A DNA stretch of 64,000 nucleotides, taken from NCBI GenBank assembly GCA_964019335.1, contig OZ025720.1, positions 167,001-231,000 of the forward strand. Direction: 5' to 3'. The stretch comes from Diplonema japonicum (Eukaryota; Euglenozoa; Diplonemea; Diplonemida; Diplonemidae). Under the pieces are notes generated by a model that had not been told where the DNA came from, ran no database searches, and saw only the letters and a program-made list of their open reading frames with translations. This document shows, piece after piece, positions 23,398 to 31,982 of the stretch. The stretch's first letter is position 1. Every line of letters starts with the position of its first letter. The translations under genes and the position numbers were made by a program.

Positions 23398-24023
23398 GTT
23401 GTGTTGCCTGATTTTTTTTTTGGAGGGGTTTCTTTTTCTTTTTTTTTTTCCAGAGAAAACTTCTCGCAAAAAATATAAATTTGAAAAAAAGGAAGAAAAA
23501 AAAAAATGTAAATGAATTTGAGAATATTTCTCTTCCACCCAGAGAGAGGAAGGAGGGTATTCGCTTGAATAGAGAGGGAGACGAGTAAAAAAAAAAAAAA
23601 AAAAAAGGAGGGGGGAAAAAAAAGGAAGAAAGAAAGAAATCAAGTCTTTCTGGTGCTTCTTTGTGCGAAATGCGGTTTTCTTTGGAACCGTCAAAGATAC
23701 CATTGTATATTACGTCGCAGAAGGAGAGAGCAAAAAAAAAAAAAAAAAGGGAGATCAGATAAAAGGAGCTTTCCTGTTTCTTTTTTTTTTTTTTTTTTGG
23801 AATGTTTCCCTTATCTCAAAAAAAGAAGGAAAAAAAAAAATGTTTGTGCGCACGAGCGAGGTATTTTACTTAATAAAAAATAAGCTCATTATGCATGCCA
23901 TCAACTAGTTTTTAGTCTCGACAATAAAAAAAATATTGTTAAAACAAAAAAAAAAAAAAGGGCTAGGTCGATAGATTAACTAAGATTCGAAGAAGAAGAA
24001 GAAGAAAAAAAGAAATGCAAACA
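23324..24023. other. Spacer, homopolymer-rich
   Basis: A, T and G runs. TAGTTTTTAGTCTCGA near 23905 is the reverse complement of a motif near 6303. No gene is supported. Confidence 0.55.
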
Positions 24024-24644
24024 TTAGCACATAAGAGGTTGTGCAGGGCTGTCAAGATAGTGCCCCTGGGGATAGCCTTTCACATCCATTTCGTGAGCGA
24101 TTTGCGCAGTGCAGCACCCGAGAAAGAGCCTGAACAAGACATCGGCAACATGCTCCAAACAGTCTGCGGCCCATATACCGCAACACAAAGTCAAAGCGAA
24201 GAACATTTTATCAAAGCAGGTGTTTTCCAGACCGTAGTGGGTTTGCATCAAGAATCGGTTCCCCCGCACAGCACAGTCTGGGCAGCAGCAGGTCTCGACG
24301 GCTAGGCAGAAGCGTTCCCTTCCTGTCGTGAGCTTTGTCATCTTTTCCGTGCAACAAGGTGCGCACATCCCACCACAGCACCTGTAGTACTGCCAGTTGT
24401 CCTGATCCCGGTCAACCATAAGCAATGTCCTCCGTTGTATGAAGGCGGTGCACGGGAAGCAGAAACACCCACCCAAGAACCACTGAGGTTGGTAGAACCC
24501 CGCCAACAACAAGTGAACCTCCCACTTCGCCGTGTACCCTTCTTGTCGTTCTCGGCGCTCATTGATATTCATGGGACCGACGTACCCAGGTCTGCCCGTA
24601 GCTGCGCTCGGGTAAGGCTTCGCAGAGTACCCTGGCTGTGTCAT
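24024..24644 (-). CDS. Cys-rich membrane protein, PLAC8-like
   Basis: 206 aa from an ATG at 24644. A short Pro/Gly/Tyr-rich start precedes a Cys-rich core with about 20 cysteines, many paired (CCGGMCAPCC, ETCCCPDC, LTLCCGIW, LGCCTAQ). The pattern NRFLMQTHYGLEN ... CCTAQIAHEMD recalls the end of the PLAC8 domain (Arg/Tyr-rich helix, then CC..Q...E). Hydrophobic stretches around residues 45-70 and 145-180 could enter the membrane. PLAC8 proteins include cation-homeostasis factors, but this relation is tentative. Confidence 0.65.
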   Translation of the reverse strand: MTQPGYSAKPYPSAATGRPGYVGPMNINERRERQEGYTAKWEVHLLLAGFYQPQWFLGGCFCFPCTAFIQRRTLLMVDRDQDNWQYYRCCGGMCAPCCTEKMTKLTTGRERFCLAVETCCCPDCAVRGNRFLMQTHYGLENTCFDKMFFALTLCCGIWAADCLEHVADVLFRLFLGCCTAQIAHEMDVKGYPQGHYLDSPAQPLMC

Positions 24645-25463
24645 TTTCAGGGGGGGGGGTTTTTTTTAAAGGAAACTTTTTGAGGGATAATTTTGAACGA
24701 TATTCTTTTTTTTCTCTTGGCAAGATCATCCATAACGAGGAACCCTGTTCTTGATGAAAAAAAAAAAAAAAAACATGCAGCGCATGAGCGGGTCCGGGAT
24801 ATTGCTTCCACTCATCCGTTGCCCGGTGGGCACCACGAGGAGGTCAGCAATAATAATTCTATACTTTTGGTCACGTAGGGCCTGTACATTTAGTATTGTC
24901 TCACCAAAAAAAAAAAAAAAATAATAAAATAATAATTAAAAAGAAGGAAGCATGTAAGTGCTTGACGAAAACACGTAAAATTCTATCTCAGTGACGTTGA
25001 GCTACAAAAAGGAGGAGTCAAGGAGAAATAAAAGTGTTTTCATATTTTTATCAAGCAAGAAGGGGGAGGGGGGGAGAGAGAGTGTGTCCCAACTATCCTG
25101 GGACCGTAGTAGGGGACGATGAACTCATTCAGTAGAAAAGACAAAAGGAGTTATTAATGTTGTTTATCAGGGAGGGAAGGGAGGGGTGGAATTCAATTTA
25201 AGGAAAGAACAGGCGAGTTATTCTTTTTGTTTGCGCGCAACTGGTTACCTAATAAGCATCACGCTGCCAACATTCTTCTTGATAACTACAATAACAAGTG
25301 TTCCAGTGAAGGGAACCTGCAGTATGTGACAGGATCGCCTGCAAAAAAGAAAAAGAGAGGGAGCAACATCCGCTAAGGAATATGTTTTCATGTCAACCAC
25401 AAGCTGGTGTCATGGCGCACGCGAGACTGACTTGTGTTGTGTGTGTTGGTTGCGTAGATCTTT
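24645..25463. other. Spacer, no gene seen
   Basis: Mixed sequence with fewer homopolymers than elsewhere. 25262-25345 holds a fragment (GATAACTACAATAACAAGTG ... GAACCTGCAGTATGTGACAGG) whose two parts recur near 61255 and 56868, so it is probably repeat debris. Confidence 0.5.
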
Positions 25464-26576
25464 TCAGCCAATCTTTTCACCTCCCCAGTAGTTGGCCCCG
25501 GGCTTCAAGCACTGTGCGTACCACTTGCTCTGCTTGTAGCACCCTGCACCAGGCGCACAGCAGCTAGGCGCCTTCAAACAGTTGCCCCACAGAGGAATAA
25601 TAGAAGAGCAGGTGCCTGGGGATGGGGGGGGCGTGGCAGTAGGAGGAGGTGTGGGGACAGGTGGAGGCGAGGGTGTGGGAACGGGAGTTGGAGGCAAAGG
25701 TGTGGGAATGGGTGTTGGGGGCAAAGGTGTGGGAAGGGGTGTGGGTAGCGGAGTCGGAGGGGGTGTCGGGGGGTGGGGTGTCAAATTCGCAGGCCTACAA
25801 TGCGCAAACCACTTGTTCACCTTGTGGCATGTTGCACCAGGCGCACAACAGTGCATTTCAGTGAGACAGGTCGCCCACAGAGGGATGACACGCGAGCACG
25901 AGGCGGGAGGGACAGGGACAGGAGGGACAGGGACAGGTGGAACGGGAACAGGCGGAACGGGAACCGGGGGGCTGCCGCCACCACCGCCACCGCCACCACC
26001 ACCACCACCACCACTCCCGAAGTCCAAGTCGATGGCGTTGTAGAAAGTGTTGGCGGTGTCACCGACGTCCCAGACGGCGAGGACAACGTGGTAGCCCGCC
26101 TTGGATGGCAGGGTGCACGAGTGCGTCGTCAGGACATCGGGGTTCTTCATGTTCCCCATCACGGAGCAGAAAGGGGTCCCCTCGAAGCTGCTCCTCGCAA
26201 GCGGCGCATTCTGGTCCCATCCGTCTTTCGTGATGTAGTACCTCCAGTCCAGGGTCGCGTGGTTCGCCTGGAACCACCACACGAAGTCTGTCCTCCCGGC
26301 TGACGCTGCTGTCTTCGCCCACCTTGTCGACGACTGCTCGTTCAGCGGCGTCCACCTGGAGCTCCCCGCAGCAGCCAGCGTCCCGTCAGGGGGGCCGCTT
26401 ATAGGGTACCTGTCCGGGCCTTCCACGCTTTGAGGCTCATACTGCACCGCACCACAGTTCTGGTTTTCCCCACCCGTTCTGCACATGTAGTTCCTGGAAG
26501 GAGGGACCTTCACGTACCCGTGGCCCTCTACACCCGCTGCTGCAAGCAGCATGGGCAGTGCTAGGCGGTGTAACAT
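25464..26576 (-). CDS. Secreted AA10 lytic polysaccharide monooxygenase with two CBM1-like modules
   Basis: The ATG at 26576 is chosen because it starts a clean signal peptide (MLHRLALPMLLAAAGVEG) ending just before His19, which must be the mature N-terminus to form the copper histidine brace. The second brace histidine is in ANHATLDWRYYIT (H106) and the axial Phe in AIDLDF (F186), all typical of AA10 enzymes that cleave chitin or cellulose oxidatively. After the catalytic domain come a Gly run, Pro-Val repeats, a Cys-rich module (PLWATC...CCAPGATC...WFAHC), Pro-Thr repeats and a second such module (PLWGNC...WYAQC), resembling fungal CBM1. 370 aa, secreted. Confidence 0.9.
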   Translation of the reverse strand: MLHRLALPMLLAAAGVEGHGYVKVPPSRNYMCRTGGENQNCGAVQYEPQSVEGPDRYPISGPPDGTLAAAGSSRWTPLNEQSSTRWAKTAASAGRTDFVWWFQANHATLDWRYYITKDGWDQNAPLARSSFEGTPFCSVMGNMKNPDVLTTHSCTLPSKAGYHVVLAVWDVGDTANTFYNAIDLDFGSGGGGGGGGGGGGGSPPVPVPPVPVPPVPVPPVPVPPASCSRVIPLWATCLTEMHCCAPGATCHKVNKWFAHCRPANLTPHPPTPPPTPLPTPLPTPLPPTPIPTPLPPTPVPTPSPPPVPTPPPTATPPPSPGTCSSIIPLWGNCLKAPSCCAPGAGCYKQSKWYAQCLKPGANYWGGEKIG

Positions 26577-26765
26577 ATTTTGTGTCAAAAAAGACCTTTG
26601 GGGATGGGGATGGACAAAGCGTTTGCACGACAAATAACGGCGCAGAACAAGATCTATAAGAAAAAGTGAAAGCTGGGAACCCCAAAAAGAAGACACAACA
26701 GTTAAAATCGGGCGGGCGGGGGGGCATTTACAAATAAAAAAATAGGAGAAAAGATAAAAGAATGC

Positions 26766-29150
26766 TCAGGCTTCCACTAATGACCCGTAGAACTCCAGCC
26801 CAGACAAACAGATAGACCACGATGTACTGTTAGCACAAGGCCCGGTGGACTTGATGCGGAAGAATGAGAAGAAAGAGTCGGAACCGGCGCCGGGGGCCAG
26901 GACCCAAGTGTGGGATGGAGAGGTGGTGCCAAGATGAGTGTCGTCCATGTGCGAGGCAAGAACGTGCCAGGGGCCATCGGAGGCGTGGGATGCTTCTAGG
27001 GCCCAGTCACGAAGCGAGAGCGCGTCGCTCCCCTTCACACCATGCTCCAGTGTGTAGGCAGAAGGCCTTAATTTATGCGATTTGAGCTCTACTTCAAGCC
27101 ATCCGTTTTGGCAGTCTGGTGTCATGAAGAAGTGCCCCCTTTCCCTCCCGGTGATACAGGTCACGTCGCGGTTTGACCGCGGGTGCACCCCCGCTGCCGT
27201 ACGCAGTCCAACAAGCCCCCGGTCGTGCGGGTTCTTGAACTCCTCTCGGCCACCGTTTGTCCCTAAATAGTGAAACACCCCGTTGCAGTCAAAATCATGA
27301 TCGAAAGCAAGCTCAACCGGCCCCGCAGCGCAGTCATCAAGCTGCACCGTCGTCTGCGATTCTGCAAAGTACAAAAAGTCATGCGGGATGGGCTTTGTCT
27401 TCACAACGGGGAACATGACCTTCGGGGTGTCAAGAGCTACCTGGGAGTCAGCCACCGCCTTCCGTAGGTCCTGATACGCCGCCGCGATTGCAGGGTCATC
27501 CTTCCCAGCCACGGCGGAACGGAGGTTAGCAAGGCCTTGTTGAAGAGCGCTCTCGACGCTCAGAAGCCTCCCCCGTGAGCCGTGGAGCGTCTCGGTGACC
27601 TGCTGTGCCTTCATGTCTAGCTCTAGTTCCGCTTTGATACGGTACTTGTCAAGCTCAGCCTTGGCTTCCGCAACGTACTGCCCGAGCATGTCTTGTTGTT
27701 CCAACGTGTGTCTCTTCACCAAGGCCACAGCAGCGTCGAGCGACCTCCGCGTGCTTAACACCGTTGACAGTTTCGACTCGCTTTCCTCCTGCACACCTGT
27801 GACCCCCACACAAGTGTCGACATAGAAGGCAACCCTGTACTTCCTCTTCATGCGATCAAGGTCTTGGACGGCATATACAATTTCGGAGGGAAGTGTGAGC
27901 TTGACACTTCCGTGCCCGCTGCTCTGAAGGGAGAGCGTGGGGTTGGCTTGCGTGGTGTTGAGAACGTCACCGAGAACGACTTCAGTAAGGGTCAGCTCGT
28001 GCAGGCCGTCGCCTAGAACGTCCGCTGTGACAGGGGTGATGGGGAAATACACCGAGCGGCCCAGCGGACCCGACACAGGAGCAAGGGCCTCGTGCGTATG
28101 CCACAGGAGCTTTGTTTCATTGTTAGCTTCTTGTTTCTTGGAGTTGAAGGCGGAGGCGTTGGGTGGTTCGGGGAGCTCGTCGACGGCCTCGAGGGTTACG
28201 AACCCACCGGTGACCATTTCCTTCAACATCTTGTCTATCATGTCCCACGGGGTGCTGCGGGACGACGTCGGCACCCTGCTACTGCCCTCCTGCCGCCGCT
28301 TGAACCACTCGGACTGCAGCAGCGCACAGTGCAGTGCGTTGAATCCGAGTTCTTGAAACACCCCCAGCAAGGCTGCGTCAGATGCAGACAACAAATCATC
28401 AACTTTCGTGCCTTGCTGGCCTAGTTTCGCTTCGAACAGAGCCCACACTTCCTCAATCTGCCCACCGCATGCGGGGCTAAACGGTGGAGGTGTTGTGGTC
28501 TGTGATGTCGCTATATCAGAGTCACGAATTTTCGGTACCTCATAGCCAACGGACACAGGACGGGGAGGGGGGGGAGGTGGCAGGGGTGTGGGAAGCGATT
28601 CTTTTTTCGGAGGAGTCAGCGCCTGCATCCCTAGCCCCATCATCGCGTTGTTCAGCTCTTGGGAAAGGCGAAGGCCTTCTTCCCGTTGCTCAGCAAGCCA
28701 ATCAAGATACCCCTCTGGTGTTGCTGACGGCGAAACATGTATCTCCCGAACCGGCATCTGAGAAGGAGTACGTACCGTTACGGGGTCTTGTTCAGGTTCA
28801 ACTTCTCGAATTTCCACAGAACCTCCGTTTATCTCAGCTAGTTCCTTCAAAATGTAGGGGAGTTGCTGGCCATCTGTTAGATTTCTGCTGTCTTCGACAA
28901 GGATGAGATGCAGGTCCTCCGACCCCTCAGACACGAATACTACCTGTCGCCCCATAACGGTCAGCATTCTTAAGTTTGCGAGTTTTACCATTTGGCGTAC
29001 TTCTCCACTTACTTCACACACGAAAGCTATGCTTTGTGTTGCTACAATAACCTTCTCCTTCTCTTCTCCATCTTCCAACACGTGGACCAGCGTTGCGATC
29101 ACTGTGCTTTGGTGTGCCCACCTAGCGAAGCTTTCGTGGACGGGATACAT
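26766..29150 (-). CDS. Coiled-coil protein with HECTD1/BTBD9-type discoidin domain
   Basis: 794 aa from an ATG at 29150. Residues 1-100 resemble a PH-like fold. A Pro-rich linker with a polyproline patch follows, then a helical stretch near 240-290 (a possible SAM-like fold), a beta-rich middle, and a coiled coil near 470-570. The C-terminal ~180 residues match the F5/8-type galactose-binding domain found in HECTD1 and BTBD9: FDCNGVFHYLGTNGGREEF, WLEVELKSHKLRPSAYTLEH, WHVLASHMDD, HTWVLAP, FFRIKSTGP and LSGLEFYGSL. The family usually binds protein or glycan partners. There is no HECT or BTB domain, so it is probably an adaptor. Confidence 0.82.
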   Translation of the reverse strand: MYPVHESFARWAHQSTVIATLVHVLEDGEEKEKVIVATQSIAFVCEVSGEVRQMVKLANLRMLTVMGRQVVFVSEGSEDLHLILVEDSRNLTDGQQLPYILKELAEINGGSVEIREVEPEQDPVTVRTPSQMPVREIHVSPSATPEGYLDWLAEQREEGLRLSQELNNAMMGLGMQALTPPKKESLPTPLPPPPPPRPVSVGYEVPKIRDSDIATSQTTTPPPFSPACGGQIEEVWALFEAKLGQQGTKVDDLLSASDAALLGVFQELGFNALHCALLQSEWFKRRQEGSSRVPTSSRSTPWDMIDKMLKEMVTGGFVTLEAVDELPEPPNASAFNSKKQEANNETKLLWHTHEALAPVSGPLGRSVYFPITPVTADVLGDGLHELTLTEVVLGDVLNTTQANPTLSLQSSGHGSVKLTLPSEIVYAVQDLDRMKRKYRVAFYVDTCVGVTGVQEESESKLSTVLSTRRSLDAAVALVKRHTLEQQDMLGQYVAEAKAELDKYRIKAELELDMKAQQVTETLHGSRGRLLSVESALQQGLANLRSAVAGKDDPAIAAAYQDLRKAVADSQVALDTPKVMFPVVKTKPIPHDFLYFAESQTTVQLDDCAAGPVELAFDHDFDCNGVFHYLGTNGGREEFKNPHDRGLVGLRTAAGVHPRSNRDVTCITGRERGHFFMTPDCQNGWLEVELKSHKLRPSAYTLEHGVKGSDALSLRDWALEASHASDGPWHVLASHMDDTHLGTTSPSHTWVLAPGAGSDSFFSFFRIKSTGPCANSTSWSICLSGLEFYGSLVEA

Positions 29151-29842
29151 ATTATTTCTTCTTTAGGAGCCCCGCTCCGTTCCCCTCCTTTGAAGGAACA
29201 ATAGTGTTTTTTTTTTTATTTTATTTTGTTTTTTTTTGAAGATTGTAACAAGAATAATAAAAACAATTCTTTTTTGTAACGTAACAAGGAAAGGGGAGGG
29301 GAGGGGTATGGGGAACGCAACAGAGAGAAAAATAAAAAAATATAAAGAGGGGGTCAGGCAGGACAAAGAGAGCTAGCGGAGGGTGGGGGGGGGGTTTTTT
29401 TCTTTTCTTTTATTTGTTGTTCTTTCAGAAATGCTTTTTTTTGTGTATTTTCTCTTCTATGAAAAAAGAAAGAAAGAAAGAAAGAAAGAGAAAGAAAAAT
29501 CCTTTTTTGAGATGACGAAGTAATTAAATTAAGTTTTAGAGTACACAGCAAGGTAGCATTTTTCTTTCTCCCCCCCCCCTTCCCCTCAAAAACTCGGTAG
29601 GCACCAAGAAGCGCACCGTGAGGAGAGAATTTCCATTATTTGCTCCTCTTTCTTCCTGCTTAGTTACTTGTGCTGGGGGGGGGGGGGGGGGGTCAAGAGC
29701 GAAAAGCGTACTGCTTTTGGTGCTCCATTCGGCCATTTCCTTTTCTTTCTGAGTCTTGCCCTCTTAAGAATTGTCCACCAGAGCATTGATAGGCTTACTT
29801 CTCCATCAATGGCAAGAAGAATGTTATGGGGTCAAATATTAA
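29151..29842. other. Spacer
   Basis: A, T and G runs, including an 18-nt G run near 29675. No coding frame is supported. Confidence 0.55.
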
Positions 29843-30413
29843 AATAACTATTTACTAAATAAAAATCAGATTACCTGATTTTTACGAGGAATTTCTTTTT
29901 TCATGAGTAGTTGAATTTCACGAGCGAAACGAGTGAAATTCAAAAAAACGAGTGAAAAAAAAAATTCCGAGTAAAAATCTGGCTGATTTAGGCGGTTGGG
30001 TTACGTCTCATATTTTGCGAACCAGTTAATTTATATGTCGAGTGACGTTTGTAAAACGTTGTACCATCCCGCCTGATTTGGGAAGTTAAGCACCAGCCTT
30101 GGCCAGGTTAGTACTGCGGTGAGTGATCACGTGGGAAGCCCAGGGTCCTGACCACTGACCTACGGCGGTGTTAGCGGCCACCAGATGCAAAAAATGAAGA
30201 CGAATGCCGAAAAAGTCCGAAAATTGCTCAGCGTAAAAATCAGATTTTAGTTTACATTTATGGCACTTTTTAAGCCAAATTCGGCCTATTACTTTACATT
30301 TATGGTCCACTATATTTTTACACGTGAACGGTAAAGTGATTTCTGATTTTTATGGCTCTTTAGAAATTTCCTCATGTAACTTTACAAAATTAAGTAAAAA
30401 AAAAAAAAAAAAA
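29843..30413 (+). mobile_element. Word-array element B (word GTAAAAATCAG/CTG), with 5S rRNA insert
   Basis: It opens AATAACTATTTACT like element A, then a palindrome AAAAATCAG..CTGATTTTT takes the place of A's word palindrome. A hairpin (TTGAATTTCAC/GTGAAATTCAA) follows, then CCGAGTAAAAATCTGGCTGATTTAGGCGG, which aligns with A around 5135. The word returns near 30234 and 30340, and the element ends in a 19-nt A run. Length (571 bp) is close to A (588 bp). It carries a 5S rRNA-like block in the middle. Confidence 0.7.
30061..30152 (+). pseudogene. 5' truncated 5S rRNA sequence
   Basis: About 90 nt align with the 3' two-thirds of eukaryotic 5S rRNA: GGGAAGTTAAGCACCAGCC, CAGGTTAGTACTGCGGTGAG and GTGGGAAGCCC correspond to the conserved internal control region. 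The first ~30 nt and the 5'/3' terminal stem are missing, so it is not a working 5S gene, but the internal polymerase III promoter elements are largely kept. It lies inside element B, as in 5S-derived SINEs. Confidence 0.75.
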
Positions 30414-30776
30414 GAAGATGCAACTTGTTCAGCACAGCTGTATCTAGTATTTCTTTTCACGCCGTTCTTCTTTTTCTTTCTTCTTAAGAATGGCGAATAA
30501 TGGGGGAATGAAAAAAAAAAAAAAAAAAAAAAAAACTGGGGGAAAAACAATATCATGACTCACTACTTCATTCTGTGACCTCTTCCCCCAATTCCTGATT
30601 TTCTTTCGGGGGAGGAGAGTCAAATTAAACAACCTTTTCCACACTTTAGTGAACTTTCTGTCACTCTCTTGGGAAAAAAGAAATTCGCTCAAGGCCTTCG
30701 GCCTCGAGTGATATGCTTTTCTTTTTCTTTCTTTTTTTTTCTTTCGAGATGACAGAAAATACATTACTCATTGTGA

Positions 30777-30824
<48 letters not shown>

Positions 30825-31109
30825 GCTTACGACACTAATGCGAAGTAAAACTTGAAGAGAGTAAAAAAAAAAAAGAAAAAAAAAAAAGAAATAGAATTCA
30901 AACTTTTTAAACCAAAAAGGTATAAAGAAATATTAAAACACCCTTTTTTTTTCTTTTGGCACCTCCCCTAATAAACAAAAAAAAGAAGGGAAAAAAAAAA
31001 GAAATCTGAGGCACTCTTTTTTTGAAGCGGGAAAAAAAAGAAATACCCCGAGCTATTTCTTCCGTTCTTCTCCCCCTCCCTCTCAGATACAAGTACCATG
31101 ACATGAGGG

Positions 31110-31143
<34 letters not shown>

Positions 31144-31982
31144 GCCAAGAACACACAACATCACGCTTTGTTTTCTTCTTCTTTGAAATTTCTGTTCTTT
31201 CTTTTTTTTGCTGGGGGGGGGGCTAATCGGGATGTGTAAGGATCTCTCTCTTACCCAATTAGAAATCCAAGAGAGGGGGGAAAAGAAAGAAAAAAAGAAG
31301 AAGAAAAAAAGGGGAAACATCCTCCAGGCGAATACCAGTGGTCCCCTAGGATAGGAATCACTAAGTATAGAGGGGGCAGCCCTTGCGGGGGAAATAAAAA
31401 AAAGGAATGAAATGTAGTGACCTCTACCAAGTGAAAATCTCAGTTTTGGTCAACTGACTCTAAGAGAGAGGACCCTGCAGTGGCCTCTGCTGTCGCAGGT
31501 TGGGGTGTGCTGTTTTTGTTTCTTGTTTTTTTTTTTTGTTTTGTTTTTTGAAGAAGCCCAATATAACCTTAATGTGGGCCATAGTTTTTTATAAGTTTTC
31601 CTTTTTTTTTGATTGATTTGGTTGAAGAAACAAATGAGAAAGGGGAAAAGAAGAAAGGGGGGAGGGGGAAAAAAAAAAAACACCCCCGCTCCTTGGCCAC
31701 TGGGCAAGAAAAGGACGATGTCGGCAAAACAAAGTGAGAACCCCCCCCCCCCCCCCCCCGAGGAAAGAGACAAAAAGAACAAAAAAAAAAAGAAATAAAG
31801 AAATGGAAGTGTCATTCTTTATTTATATTCCTGCCCCCTCTGAACCATATAAGCCCTTCCTCATCATTTTTTTTCTTTTTTATTACCTATTCTTCGCACA
31901 CAGACGGAAAAGAGAGAGAGAAGAAGAAAAAAAAAAGGTCTTCCTCGCGGAAGACGTAAAAAAAAAAAAAAAAAAAAAAAAA
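30414..31982. other. Spacer, homopolymer-rich
   Basis: Very long A and T runs (for example T40 at 30781) and some C and G runs. 31330-31500 is more complex but shows no gene. Confidence 0.55.
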
